A DNA stretch of 64,000 nucleotides. Source: Anaerosphaera multitolerans (GTDB taxonomy: Bacteria; Bacillota; Clostridia; Tissierellales; Peptoniphilaceae). The translations under genes were made by a program, and so were the position numbers. How positions within the stretch are numbered: position 1 is the stretch's first letter; each line of letters starts with the position of its first letter. The DNA lies in the NCBI RefSeq assembly GCF_004006535.1, contig NZ_RLIH01000001.1:62001-126000 (forward strand). The letters run 5' to 3'. The notes beneath the pieces are model-generated. The model did no database searches, had not been told where the DNA came from, and saw nothing but the letters and a program-made list of their open reading frames with translations. Shown here piece after piece: positions 1 to 8,311 of this stretch.

Positions 1-1179
1 ATGGATAAATTAAATACTACTGTTTCCGAAAACTTACTTGGAATTAGAGTCGTAAAGAGTTTTGTAAAGGAAGAACATGAAACTCAAAAGTTCAAGGATA
101 TTTCCCTATCCCTTTTTAACAACTATGTAAGAGTGGGAAAACTATCTGCTCTAGCTGACCCTTTAATGCAAGCTTCAATTTATATAGTGGTTCTATTACT
201 TGGATGGTTTGGCGCCAACTATATAGTAGTTGATCACAGTCTAAGTACGGGAGAACTTTTAAGTTTGGTAACTTATGCCTACCAAATTCAAGTTTCACTT
301 ATGATGGTTTCAATGCTTATTATTCAAATGATAGTTGCAAGAACCAGCGGTATGAGAATTGTAGCTGTACTGGATAAGGAATCTTCTCTTGATAAGAATG
401 TTGATGGAGAAACTGAAATTAAAGATGGCAGCATTGAGTTTGACGACGTTTGTTTTTCCTATAGTAAAAAAGAGGATAAACTGGCTTTAAAAAATATCAG
501 CTTAAAAATTAACTCAGGAGATAATGTGGGAATTATAGGTTCAACGGGATCTTCTAAGACAACGCTGGTAAGTTTAATTCCCAGACTTTACGATGTCCTT
601 AGAGGAAGTGTTAAAGTTGGAGGAAAAGATGTTAGAGAGTACAATTTAAATGCGCTACGCGATGCAGTTGCAGTAGTTCTTCAAAAAAACCAACTTTTTA
701 CAGGAACTGTAATTGAAAACTTAAGATGGGGTAATGAAAATGCAACTTATGAAGAAGTGGAAAGAGCTGCCAAAATAGCTCAAGCTCACGACTTTATAAC
801 TCAAGTTCCCGAAGGATACGACCGTATAGTTGAAAGAGGAGGAACTAACTTCTCAGGCGGACAAAGACAGAGACTTTGTATAGCAAGAGCTCTGCTTAAA
901 AAACCTCAGATTTTAATTCTTGATGACTCCACCTCCGCCCTTGACAATACCACAGAAAAACTTATTGTGGAAAATCTAAAGGAGCAGTTACCGGAACTTA
1001 CTAGAATAACCATATCTCAAAGAATTAAATCCATTGAGGGCTGCGATTACATTATAGTTATGGACAACGGTGAAATTAATGGAATAGGTACACATGAAGA
1101 GCTTTTAGAAACAAATGAGATCTATAGAGAAATTTCTCAAAGTCAGGAAAAGGAAGGTGATTTTGATGAACCAAACTAA
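1..1179 (+). CDS. ABC exporter half-transporter with degenerate ATP site, 5'-truncated by the window
   Basis: This is the C-terminal part of an ABC exporter subunit (membrane domain fused to ATPase). Usual length is about 580 aa; only 392 are present, so the ATG at base 1 is an internal Met. The last membrane helices (about residues 55-115) precede the ATPase. The P-loop (residues 180-187) reads GSTGSSKT, with Ser replacing the conserved second Gly. The signature is canonical FSGGQ. Walker B is followed by Asp not Glu (LILDDSTS), and the switch His is replaced by Gln (ISQR). These changes mark the non-catalytic half of a heterodimeric exporter of the BmrC/TM287 type. The next gene overlaps it and encodes the partner. 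The substrate is unknown; drugs or lipids are plausible. Confidence 0.93.
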   Translation: MDKLNTTVSENLLGIRVVKSFVKEEHETQKFKDISLSLFNNYVRVGKLSALADPLMQASIYIVVLLLGWFGANYIVVDHSLSTGELLSLVTYAYQIQVSLMMVSMLIIQMIVARTSGMRIVAVLDKESSLDKNVDGETEIKDGSIEFDDVCFSYSKKEDKLALKNISLKINSGDNVGIIGSTGSSKTTLVSLIPRLYDVLRGSVKVGGKDVREYNLNALRDAVAVVLQKNQLFTGTVIENLRWGNENATYEEVERAAKIAQAHDFITQVPEGYDRIVERGGTNFSGGQRQRLCIARALLKKPQILILDDSTSALDNTTEKLIVENLKEQLPELTRITISQRIKSIEGCDYIIVMDNGEINGIGTHEELLETNEIYREISQSQEKEGDFDEPN

Positions 1180-3064
1180 AAATCCAAAGAAAAGTAAAAT
1201 CACATCACCTGAAAATATAAAGACCATTAAAAGACTTTTAAAATTTATATTTAAACAACATCCTTATAAATTGGTACTAGTTGCCTTTTTAGTTGCAATT
1301 TCCTCAACTATCGGTGTTGTAACATCTATATTTGTAAAAGTCTTAATAGATAGCTATATAATACCTATGATGTCTCAAAGCATTCCTGATTTTGGACCAT
1401 TAATTCAAATAATTCTGACCTTTGCAGCTATTTACTGTCTAGGTGTGGTTTCATCATTTTTCTACACTAGAATAATGGTGGACGTATCAGAGGATATTCT
1501 TAAAAAATTGAGAGATGAACTCTTTGAACATTTGCAATCATTGCCGATTTCATACTTTGACTCCAATTCACACGGGGACATTATGAGTCGTTTTACCAAC
1601 GACATTCAAATAATTGAGCAAATGGTAGCCAATTCAATACCACAGGTCTTCTCTTCAATATTGTCCTTTGTGGCGGTAATTTCAGCAATGCTCTATTCTT
1701 CTTTAATTTTAAGTGTCGTTGCTCTTGTTTCATTTATATTGGTTTTAATAGTTATGAACCAAATAGGAGGCAGGTCATCTAAGTACTTCCTAAGACAACA
1801 GGAGTCACTGGGTAAGGAGAACGGCTATATTGAAGAGATGATAGAAGGTCAAAAAGTTATTAAGGTCTTCTCCCATGAGGAAAAAATAGTTGAGGGCTTT
1901 GATGTTATAAATGACGAACTGGCAAAAAATACAACTTATGCCAATATGTTTTCATTAATACTACTTCCAATTGTATTTAGTATAAGTAACCTTCAATATG
2001 CCTTTACTGCAGTTGTGGGAGGGTTAATGGCAATAAACGGAAGCTACGGAATTTCCGTAGGAACTATAGCTGCTTTCTTGCAACTTTCAAGAGCTTTTGC
2101 AGGTCCTATTAGAAATATAGCTCAACAGATGAACGTAATAATCTCTGCCATTGCAGGAGCTAATAGAGTATTTAAATTATTAGATGAGGAACCTGAAGAC
2201 TATAGCGGTGAAGTTTCTCTAGTTAGAATTAACAAAGATGAATATGGAAATATGGAAGAATGTGTTGAAAGGACTAATATGTGGGCTTGGAAGGACGAAA
2301 GTCAAAATCCGCCTGCATATACGGAATTAATGGGAGATATTAGATTCTTCAATGTAAATTTCTCCTACGATAAAAAACACAACGTACTTCACGATATTTC
2401 CCTATTTGCAAAACCGGGACAAAAACTTGCCTTTGTTGGGGAAACGGGAGCCGGAAAAACTACTATTACAAACTTAATAAACAGATTTTATGAAATAGAT
2501 TCAGGAACTATAACCTATGACGGAATTGACATTAAGCGAATTAAAAAAGCGGACTTAAGACGTTCCCTTGGAATGGTACTACAAGATACTCATCTCTTTA
2601 CGGGAAGTATTTACTACAATTTAAGTTACGGTAGAAACCACCTTGACAAGGAAGCGGTAAAAGATGCTGCTAAGAAAGTCCAGGCAGATAACTTTATAGA
2701 GCTTTTGCCTGAAAGCTATGACACTATAATCTCCGGTACTTCTTCAGACATTTCACAGGGACAAGCTCAACTCCTTTCCATTGCAAGGACGGAAGTATAT
2801 GATCCGCCTGTCTTGGTCCTAGATGAAGCCACATCCTCAATTGACTCCAGAACTGAAATGCTCGTTCAGGAGGGTATGAATAGAGTTATGAAAAACAGAA
2901 CAACTTTTGTAATTGCCCATAGACTTTCCACTGTACGTGATGCCGATGCTATAATAGTCCTATCCCAAGGTAGAATTATTGAAAGAGGAAGTCACGATGA
3001 GCTACTTGCTCAAAATGGCGTCTATGCAAGATTATATACTGGTGGCTTTGAAGAAGGCGACTAA
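1166..3064 (+). CDS. ABC exporter half-transporter, catalytic partner
   Basis: This 632-aa protein is the second subunit of the heterodimeric exporter. It has an N-terminal six-helix domain and a C-terminal ATPase with intact Walker A (GETGAGKT), Walker B ending LDEATSS and switch His (IAHR). Its signature is ISQGQ rather than LSGGQ, as is usual for the partner of a degenerate subunit, so only one composite ATP site should hydrolyse. An acidic, Trp-containing insertion of about 40 residues sits between the two domains. The ATG at 1166 is chosen because AGGAAGG lies 6 bases upstream; the frame is open further upstream. It overlaps the preceding gene by 14 bases, implying translational coupling. 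Confidence 0.94.
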   Translation: MNQTKNPKKSKITSPENIKTIKRLLKFIFKQHPYKLVLVAFLVAISSTIGVVTSIFVKVLIDSYIIPMMSQSIPDFGPLIQIILTFAAIYCLGVVSSFFYTRIMVDVSEDILKKLRDELFEHLQSLPISYFDSNSHGDIMSRFTNDIQIIEQMVANSIPQVFSSILSFVAVISAMLYSSLILSVVALVSFILVLIVMNQIGGRSSKYFLRQQESLGKENGYIEEMIEGQKVIKVFSHEEKIVEGFDVINDELAKNTTYANMFSLILLPIVFSISNLQYAFTAVVGGLMAINGSYGISVGTIAAFLQLSRAFAGPIRNIAQQMNVIISAIAGANRVFKLLDEEPEDYSGEVSLVRINKDEYGNMEECVERTNMWAWKDESQNPPAYTELMGDIRFFNVNFSYDKKHNVLHDISLFAKPGQKLAFVGETGAGKTTITNLINRFYEIDSGTITYDGIDIKRIKKADLRRSLGMVLQDTHLFTGSIYYNLSYGRNHLDKEAVKDAAKKVQADNFIELLPESYDTIISGTSSDISQGQAQLLSIARTEVYDPPVLVLDEATSSIDSRTEMLVQEGMNRVMKNRTTFVIAHRLSTVRDADAIIVLSQGRIIERGSHDELLAQNGVYARLYTGGFEEGD

Positions 3065-3070
3065 AAATAT

Positions 3071-3108
3071 TAAGTGCACTTAAAAACTTATTTTAGGTGC
3101 ACTTTTAT
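3071..3108 (+). terminator. Rho-independent terminator of the ABC exporter operon
   Basis: The sequence forms a long hairpin: AAGTGCACTTAAAA pairs with TTTTAGGTGCACTT (one G-T pair) around a 5-base loop, followed by a short T run. It lies a few bases after the stop codon of the exporter gene. Confidence 0.85.
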
Positions 3109-3170
3109 ATTGCTTGAATTTAAGCCCATACTTCTATAAAATAGATACAAATAAACTTAAAGGCGATTTT

Positions 3171-3821
3171 ATGAACAAGGAAACTGTAAACAACTACAAA
3201 AAGATATTTATATATTTTTTATTTTTTATGGCTCTATATGCCTGTGTAATTTATTTTAATTTTAATTTAAAGTACCTGCTCTTTAATGCAGGTCTGTCCT
3301 TTATTCCCTATTTACTGACCTCATTTTGCGTAAATATGAAAAATAAGGGGCTTGTATGTGTGCCCATTACTTTAGTGGCTGTGGTGTTTTATCCCAATAC
3401 ACTTTATATGTTTACCGATCTAATTCACATACGCACAAGTGAATTTTATTCCTATTCCGGCGGAGAAATGGTATATGTAATGGATTATTTAAATTGGGTA
3501 AAATTGGGAGTTACGGTGCTATTAGTTTTAATTTCCCTATGCCTGTGTTTTGAAAGTTTTATAAATATTTTAAAAATAATAAGATGTTATAAATACAAAT
3601 TTGCAAGTTTTATAATGTTGCTTTTATTTTCTGCAATAAGCGGTGTAGCTCTTTATATCGGTCGATTTTTAAGGTATAACTCCTGGAATATATTTGACAT
3701 AAAGGAAATTATAAACTACTTAATATACAACACCACTCAAAATGACCATATGCTCATTGCCCTCTTTGCCATTATGCACTTTATAGTAATTTTACTATTT
3801 GCAAATTTAAAAAGTCACTAG
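3171..3821 (+). CDS. DUF1361 family integral membrane protein
   Basis: This 216-aa polytopic membrane protein has about six hydrophobic segments. The sequence PNTLYMFTDLIHI matches the characteristic PN-x-Y-x-x-TDLIH motif of DUF1361 proteins, a family without an established function. The ATG at 3171 follows AAAGGCG at good spacing; an in-frame upstream ATG at 3114 lies next to the preceding terminator and is rejected. A 53-aa membrane protein follows after 8 bases, so the two are probably co-transcribed. Confidence 0.8.
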   Translation: MNKETVNNYKKIFIYFLFFMALYACVIYFNFNLKYLLFNAGLSFIPYLLTSFCVNMKNKGLVCVPITLVAVVFYPNTLYMFTDLIHIRTSEFYSYSGGEMVYVMDYLNWVKLGVTVLLVLISLCLCFESFINILKIIRCYKYKFASFIMLLLFSAISGVALYIGRFLRYNSWNIFDIKEIINYLIYNTTQNDHMLIALFAIMHFIVILLFANLKSH

Positions 3822-3829
3822 GAGAAATT

Positions 3830-3991
3830 ATGAAGTATTTAAAAATTATAGTAGGTATATTGTTAATTCTGGGCGGTCTTAAAGAAATTCTAAACAATGG
3901 CGTAGTTACGGGAATAACTTTAATTTTAATCGGAGCACTCCTTATTAAAACCTATAACAGTGCACCGCCTAAGAAAAAAGATAAAAATTAA
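3830..3991 (+). CDS. small two-helix membrane protein, 53 aa, unknown
   Basis: This short gene encodes two hydrophobic segments (about residues 5-20 and 25-40) separated by a short polar turn, then a lysine-rich tail ending PPKKKDKN. The Shine-Dalgarno GGAG overlaps the stop codon of the DUF1361 gene. The tail is probably cytoplasmic by the positive-inside rule. I do not recognise the family. Confidence 0.65.
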   Translation: MKYLKIIVGILLILGGLKEILNNGVVTGITLILIGALLIKTYNSAPPKKKDKN

Positions 3992-4022
3992 CTTAATGTG
4001 GATCTAATCTATATTTTTTAAA

Positions 4023-4892
4023 CTATACGCTTAAATCCACTAACTCCAAAAATTTATTTAGAGAATAAGTCCTGTATTTATTTTTATTTAAAACAAGACT
4101 TATTTTATTAAATATTTCAAAGTCTTCTATTTCAATCTCCTTTACATTTCCTTTTTTTAATTCTTCTAAAACTAAAACCTTAGGTAAAATAGAAATGCCT
4201 AAATCTTGTTTTACCCCTTCAACTAATGAATCTGTACTTACACTTTCCCACAAGGGATTTACTTTATATCCCTTTAAAGAAACAGCCGAATCAAATTCCT
4301 CTCTAACAGAACTGCCCTTTTCTCTTAACAATAAATCCTTTCTAAGTAATTCTTCAACGGAAATTTTATCATCACTGTAGTAATTATTTGAACTGATTGC
4401 TATTAATTTATAAGATGAAATTTGCTTTACTTCAAATTTATCAAGTGAAATATTTCCTTCTATAAAAGCCAAATCCACTTTCCCCTGAGTTAATAATTCC
4501 AATGAGTCCTCTGCCCTTTGAATTTTTACAATTACCTTTGTTTCCGGTGATATATCTTTAAATTTCCCTATTAATTTCGGAAGCTCTCTTTGAGAAAAAG
4601 TTATACAACAGGCAATATGCAACGGGGTGTCCTGTTCCAAAAATTTCATTCTGGACTCTAATCTTTCCATTCCCTCCAATATAGGCAGTATCTCCTTTGA
4701 AAACAGCTCTCCCGTCTTTGTCAGTTTTACTGATTTATGTAACCTTTCAAAAAGCTTAGTTCCCGTTTCTTCTTCTAATTTTTTCATTGCATGGGAAACT
4801 GCCGACTGAGTCAAATATAAATTGTCGGCTGCTTTCGTAAAGTTTTCCGTTTTTGATATTTCCCTAAAAATAATACATTGTTTAAAATCCAT
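4023..4892 (-). CDS. LysR-family transcriptional regulator
   Basis: This 289-aa regulator has an N-terminal winged helix-turn-helix (residues 1-60; NFTKAADNLYLTQSAVSHAMKKLEE) and a C-terminal periplasmic-binding-like effector domain, the standard LysR layout. The start ATG at 4892 follows AAGGAG at 5-base spacing; the longer frame to 4943 would run through the divergent promoter. It is transcribed divergently from the split chromate transporter genes, so it very likely controls them and itself in response to an unknown small anion or metabolite. Confidence 0.92.
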   Translation of the reverse strand: MDFKQCIIFREISKTENFTKAADNLYLTQSAVSHAMKKLEEETGTKLFERLHKSVKLTKTGELFSKEILPILEGMERLESRMKFLEQDTPLHIACCITFSQRELPKLIGKFKDISPETKVIVKIQRAEDSLELLTQGKVDLAFIEGNISLDKFEVKQISSYKLIAISSNNYYSDDKISVEELLRKDLLLREKGSSVREEFDSAVSLKGYKVNPLWESVSTDSLVEGVKQDLGISILPKVLVLEELKKGNVKEIEIEDFEIFNKISLVLNKNKYRTYSLNKFLELVDLSV

Positions 4893-4901
4893 AACATCTC
4901 C

Positions 4902-4930
4902 TTGACATGAATTATATTCATAGTTATGTT
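4902..4930 (+). promoter_or_regulatory. divergent control region with LysR-box palindrome and candidate promoter
   Basis: The 15-bp perfect palindrome ATGAATTATATTCAT (4907-4921) contains the T-N11-A arrangement expected for a LysR operator. It overlaps TTGACA (4902-4907), which is 17 bases from TATGTT (4925-4930), a possible promoter for the rightward chromate transporter genes. The assignment of the regulator to this site is inferred from position. Confidence 0.5.
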
Positions 4931-5000
4931 GATATGTTATCATTTCACAAATGGCAATACAATACTTATAATAGAAGTCATAACTTTGGAGAGTGGTATT

Positions 5001-5579
5001 ATGAAAAATAATTTAAAACTTTATCTCTGGCTTTTATACGTCAATTTATTTATAAGTTCCTTTACCTTCGGCGGAGGATACGTAGTAGTTCCCATGGTTA
5101 AAAAATACTTTGTAGAAAATAAAAATTTAATATCGGAAGATGAGTTAATGGAAATGGCAGCTATTGCTCAATCATCGCCAGGATCTATGGCTGTAAATTT
5201 AAGTATTTTAGCCGGAAAAAAAGTTGCCGGGATTCCCGGAATAATAATAACCCTTATTAGCTGTATAATTCCTCCTGTCATTATTTTAGGGTTGATTTCA
5301 AAATGGTATGTGGCTTTTTCTAAAAACATCTATATAAATGCCATACTTAGAGGAATGCAGGCCTGCGTCATAGCTTTAATAATAGATTTAGTAATCGATA
5401 TGTATAAATCCATTATTAAGGAAAATTCCCTACTGTTAAAAATACTCGCTCCAGTGGCCTTTATTTCCTCAGCTTTTTTTAATATAAATGTGATTTTAAT
5501 TTTGGTTTTAAGCTGCGTCATTAGCTTTTTTACTTTGTTTTTTAAATTAAAAAGGAGGGAGAGAGTCAATGATTTTTAA
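5001..5579 (+). CDS. chromate transporter, first half of a split pair
   Basis: This 192-aa membrane protein is a single CHR domain. It shows the family motifs FTFGGGYVVVPMV near the N terminus and AIAQSSPGSMAVN about residue 60. CHR proteins exist as fused two-domain or, as here, as two separate half-size proteins of opposite topology. The ATG at 5001 is preceded by TTGGAGAG. It overlaps the next gene by 11 bases. Whether the pair exports chromate or another anion cannot be read from sequence. Confidence 0.9.
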   Translation: MKNNLKLYLWLLYVNLFISSFTFGGGYVVVPMVKKYFVENKNLISEDELMEMAAIAQSSPGSMAVNLSILAGKKVAGIPGIIITLISCIIPPVIILGLISKWYVAFSKNIYINAILRGMQACVIALIIDLVIDMYKSIIKENSLLLKILAPVAFISSAFFNINVILILVLSCVISFFTLFFKLKRRERVNDF

Positions 5580-6129
5580 ATTGTTTATTACCTTCTTTAA
5601 AATAGGCTCTTTTAGCATAGGCGGCGGATATGCAATTATGCCCTTAATTCAGGAGCAAGTTGTAAATCAGCACCAGTGGATTACGGAAAAGACCTTTACG
5701 GATATTATTACAATATCACAAATGACACCGGGCCCTTTAGTTGTTAACAGTTCCACCTTTGTAGGTATGCAGATTTCCGGACCGGTAGGAGCAGTCGTTG
5801 CTACATTCGGCTCCATTATAGGCGGAATTACCATAGCCATTCTCTTACATGAATTTTTTTCAAAATATAGAAGCTCACAATATGTTTTTCAAGTATTAAA
5901 TAGTTTAAAAGCCTCGTCTCTAGGTTTAATAATGTCTGCCGGTTTTACTATGCTTTTACTGGCCTTTTTTAACAACTCCGATTTTAGAACTATTTCATCT
6001 ATTAAAAACATAGACCTTATTGCAGTTTTAATTTCAGCAATATCTTTATTTATACTTAGAAGATTTAAGATTAATCCGATTATTGTAATGGTTGTAACAG
6101 GCGTTGTAGGTTTATTTGTATATGTTTAA
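5569..6129 (+). CDS. chromate transporter, second half of a split pair
   Basis: This 186-aa protein is the partner CHR domain, with FSIGGGYAIMPLI at the N terminus and ITISQMTPGPLVVN about residue 52. Its ATG lies inside the end of the preceding gene, after a strong AAAGGAGGG ribosome-binding site, so the two halves should be made in equal amounts and act as a heterodimer in the membrane. Confidence 0.9.
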   Translation: MIFKLFITFFKIGSFSIGGGYAIMPLIQEQVVNQHQWITEKTFTDIITISQMTPGPLVVNSSTFVGMQISGPVGAVVATFGSIIGGITIAILLHEFFSKYRSSQYVFQVLNSLKASSLGLIMSAGFTMLLLAFFNNSDFRTISSIKNIDLIAVLISAISLFILRRFKINPIIVMVVTGVVGLFVYV

Positions 6130-6142
6130 GACTATAAAAAAT

Positions 6143-6174
6143 AAGGCGTTTTAATTAAATTTAAAATGCCTTTT
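6143..6174 (+). terminator. terminator after the first chromate transporter pair
   Basis: AAGGCGTTTTAA pairs with TTAAAATGCCTT, with one G-T pair, and is followed by TTTT. The remaining bases to 6385 contain no gene; the AT-rich part near 6330-6370 probably holds the thiolase promoter, but I could not assign boxes with confidence. Confidence 0.7.
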
Positions 6175-6385
6175 AAAATGCTCAAAATATAAAAATTCTT
6201 TATACTCCCCAATTTTTTGATTTTATTAAATTTTCAGGTATAGAAACTTTAAAATGGGTATAAAATTCGTACACAATAAAGTTCACAAATATCCGTTGTT
6301 TAAGGAAATTTTAAAATCTTCAGTAGGTTAAAACTTGTGCTTATTTTATATAAAATTTGCATTATTTTAAGGAAGGAGTGATTTT

Positions 6386-7546
6386 ATGCGCTCTGTTTCA
6401 GTTATTGGAATAGGTGAAACTAAAATGGGTAAGCTTGACTCAGGTCTTCATGAGTTGATTTTAGAAGCCGGAAACAAGGCCATTGAAGATGCAGGAATAG
6501 AAAAAACTGCAATAGAGGCGGGCTATATAGGAAACTTTGACAGCGCCCACCTATGTAATCAAAACCATATCGGCGCAATGGTCTCTGAAGTTTTAGGGCT
6601 TAAAAACATACCCATGATTCGTACTGAAGCTGCCTGTGCTTCGGGAGGCGTGGCTTTAAGACAGGCTTATATGGCCGTTGCAGGAGGATTTTACGACATA
6701 GTCCTTGTGGGCGGTGTTGAAAAGATGACTCATCAGTCCACAGATATTGTAACTTCAGCGTTGGCATCTGCAATGGACTATGAAAAAGAAGCCTCTTTGG
6801 GACTTACCTTCCCAGGAAGTTTTGCCATGATTGCCCACCGTTACTTCCATGAGTTTAGAAATGTTAAAAAGGAAATGGCCATGGTGGCAGTACAGTCTCA
6901 TAAAAATGCAATGTTAAACCCGGATGCTCAAATGCCAAGGGATTTGGATTTGGAAACAGTATTAAACGCCGACCTAGTTGCCAGCCCTTTAAGTCTCTAC
7001 GACTGCTCCTTAATCACTGACGGTGCTGCCTTTGCAGTTCTTGCAACTACAGAAATAGCTCAATCTTTAAATAAACACCGCACTGTTGAAATAATCGGTT
7101 CAGGACATGCAGGAGACACTTTAAGTATTTTTGGAAAGAAACAACTTACAACCTTAGATGCAACTATATCCGCATCAAAACAAGCCTATGAACAGGCGGG
7201 ATTAAAAGCTTCGGACATTGATTTTGCAGAAGTTCACGACTGCTTTACCATCACTCAGATTATAATTTCAGAGGACCTAGGCTTCTTTGAAAAGGGTAAG
7301 GGAGCAGATGCAGTCCTTGAAGGAAAAACCGCCAGAGACGGTATAATACCAATAAATGTAAGTGGCGGACTTAAAGCCAAGGGGCATCCCATCGGTGCCA
7401 CAGGAATAAGCCAGCTTTACGAAGTAGTTACTCAGCTGCGTGGTGATGCCGATAAAAGACAACTTCCAAAGGCGAACATTGGATTAACTCATAATTTCGG
7501 CGGAACTGCCGGAACTTGTGCAGTCCATATTTTGAAAGGGTGGTAG
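6386..7546 (+). CDS. SCP-x/archaeal-type thiolase
   Basis: This 386-aa enzyme belongs to the thiolase superfamily. The nucleophilic Cys is C84 in EAACASGG; the HDCF motif is near residue 283; the GHPIGATG motif is near 334; and NFGGTAGT lies near the C terminus. The N terminus MRSVSVIGIGETKMGK and the HDCFT motif match the SCP-x/archaeal thiolase branch rather than the common FadA/AtoB branch. Members condense or cleave acyl-CoA thioesters. The following gene encodes the DUF35 protein that partners this branch. No HMG-CoA synthase gene is adjacent, so the physiological reaction is open. Confidence 0.9.
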   Translation: MRSVSVIGIGETKMGKLDSGLHELILEAGNKAIEDAGIEKTAIEAGYIGNFDSAHLCNQNHIGAMVSEVLGLKNIPMIRTEAACASGGVALRQAYMAVAGGFYDIVLVGGVEKMTHQSTDIVTSALASAMDYEKEASLGLTFPGSFAMIAHRYFHEFRNVKKEMAMVAVQSHKNAMLNPDAQMPRDLDLETVLNADLVASPLSLYDCSLITDGAAFAVLATTEIAQSLNKHRTVEIIGSGHAGDTLSIFGKKQLTTLDATISASKQAYEQAGLKASDIDFAEVHDCFTITQIIISEDLGFFEKGKGADAVLEGKTARDGIIPINVSGGLKAKGHPIGATGISQLYEVVTQLRGDADKRQLPKANIGLTHNFGGTAGTCAVHILKGW

Positions 7547-7547
7547 T

Positions 7548-7757
7548 ATGAAGACGACTATTTACAGCTACACTAAAATCTATGTGGCAGGTAAAGAATA
7601 TAAAGATGATGCCCCTTTTATAAGCGCCATTCTTGACGAAGAGGGAAATAGATTTATAGGCATTGTTGAAGAAAATGGCAAAGAAGTGAAAATCGGCGCT
7701 GAAGTTTCTTTTTTAAGAAACAATGATAAGGGTAAACCAGTGTATTCATTAAAATAA
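7548..7757 (+). CDS. stand-alone DUF35 OB-fold protein
   Basis: This 69-aa protein looks like only the OB-fold half of a DUF35 protein (VGIxEExGKEVKIGAEVSF-like strands). It lacks the N-terminal zinc-ribbon cysteines found in most DUF35 proteins. In archaea and some bacteria, DUF35 proteins bind SCP-x-type thiolases and help channel substrates. The start lies 1 base after the thiolase stop, with the GGTGG ribosome-binding site inside the end of the thiolase gene, so both are one operon. Confidence 0.7.
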   Translation: MKTTIYSYTKIYVAGKEYKDDAPFISAILDEEGNRFIGIVEENGKEVKIGAEVSFLRNNDKGKPVYSLK

Positions 7758-7779
7758 TATATAGCTTAGAATATATAGC

Positions 7780-7816
7780 TTAGACCGGTTCTATTTATTT
7801 AGAGCCGGTCTTTTTA
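7780..7816 (+). terminator. terminator of the thiolase operon
   Basis: TTAGACCGGTTCTA pairs with TAGAGCCGGTCT and is followed by TTTTTA. Just upstream the 13-14 bp unit ATATAGCTTAGA occurs twice in tandem (about 7759-7783), the second copy merging into the hairpin. Confidence 0.9.
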
Positions 7817-7857
7817 TTTATTATTTTCTTAACTAGTATAAATTTTAAAAAAAGCAG

Positions 7858-7886
7858 TTGACATCTTTTATGTTCGGGTGTATTAT
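7858..7886 (+). promoter_or_regulatory. strong sigma-A promoter of the GntR-ABC operon
   Basis: TTGACA (7858-7863) is separated by exactly 17 bases from TATTAT (7881-7886). This is the best-matching promoter in the left half of the window. Confidence 0.8.
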
Positions 7887-7899
7887 ATAACCAATACAC
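7878..7899 (+). promoter_or_regulatory. operator palindrome for the YtrA-type GntR repressor
   Basis: GTGTATT and AATACAC form a perfect 7-bp inverted repeat with an 8-base centre. It overlaps the -10 box of the operon promoter and lies 25 bases before the GntR gene. This is the expected place and form for an autoregulatory GntR site; binding itself is inferred. Confidence 0.7.
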
Positions 7900-7924
7900 T
7901 AAGACTTGTTTACGGAGGTGAAAT

Positions 7925-8311
7925 ATGGAGTTTAATGGAAATGCACCTATTTATATACAGGTAATGGATCTGCTTAAAGCTAAAATAAGTGCCGGCGAAT
8001 TAAATCTTGGCGATAAGTTACCATCAGTTAGAGATTTGTCTAAAGAGTTAAAGGTCAATCCCAATACTATCCAGAGAGCTTATCAGGAACTTGAAAGGGA
8101 GTCATTAGTCTTTACGCAAAGAGGCCTTGGAACCTTTATTACTGAAGACAGTGAATTAATTAAAAGCTTTAAAACTAAGGAGATAAATGATTTAATAAAA
8201 ACCTTTATAGAGGACGTTATAAAACTGGGATACGACATTGAAGATGTCTTAGAAATATTAAAAACCTATTTAAATGAGGAGGAAATAAATGAACATAGTG
8301 GAAATAAATAA
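7925..8311 (+). CDS. GntR-family regulator, YtrA subfamily
   Basis: This 128-aa protein has a GntR winged helix-turn-helix (residues 8-75; LPSVRDLSKELKVNPNTIQRAYQELE) and only a short helical tail (about 50 residues), the hallmark of the YtrA subfamily. Such proteins repress ABC transporter operons, often ones induced by cell-wall-active compounds. GGAGGTG precedes the ATG. It overlaps the ATPase gene by 23 bases. Confidence 0.92.
   Translation: MEFNGNAPIYIQVMDLLKAKISAGELNLGDKLPSVRDLSKELKVNPNTIQRAYQELERESLVFTQRGLGTFITEDSELIKSFKTKEINDLIKTFIEDVIKLGYDIEDVLEILKTYLNEEEINEHSGNK

Noticed and set aside
1-3. ATG at base 1 as a true start codon
   Set aside because: The protein lacks about the first third of an ABC exporter, so the gene begins outside the window.
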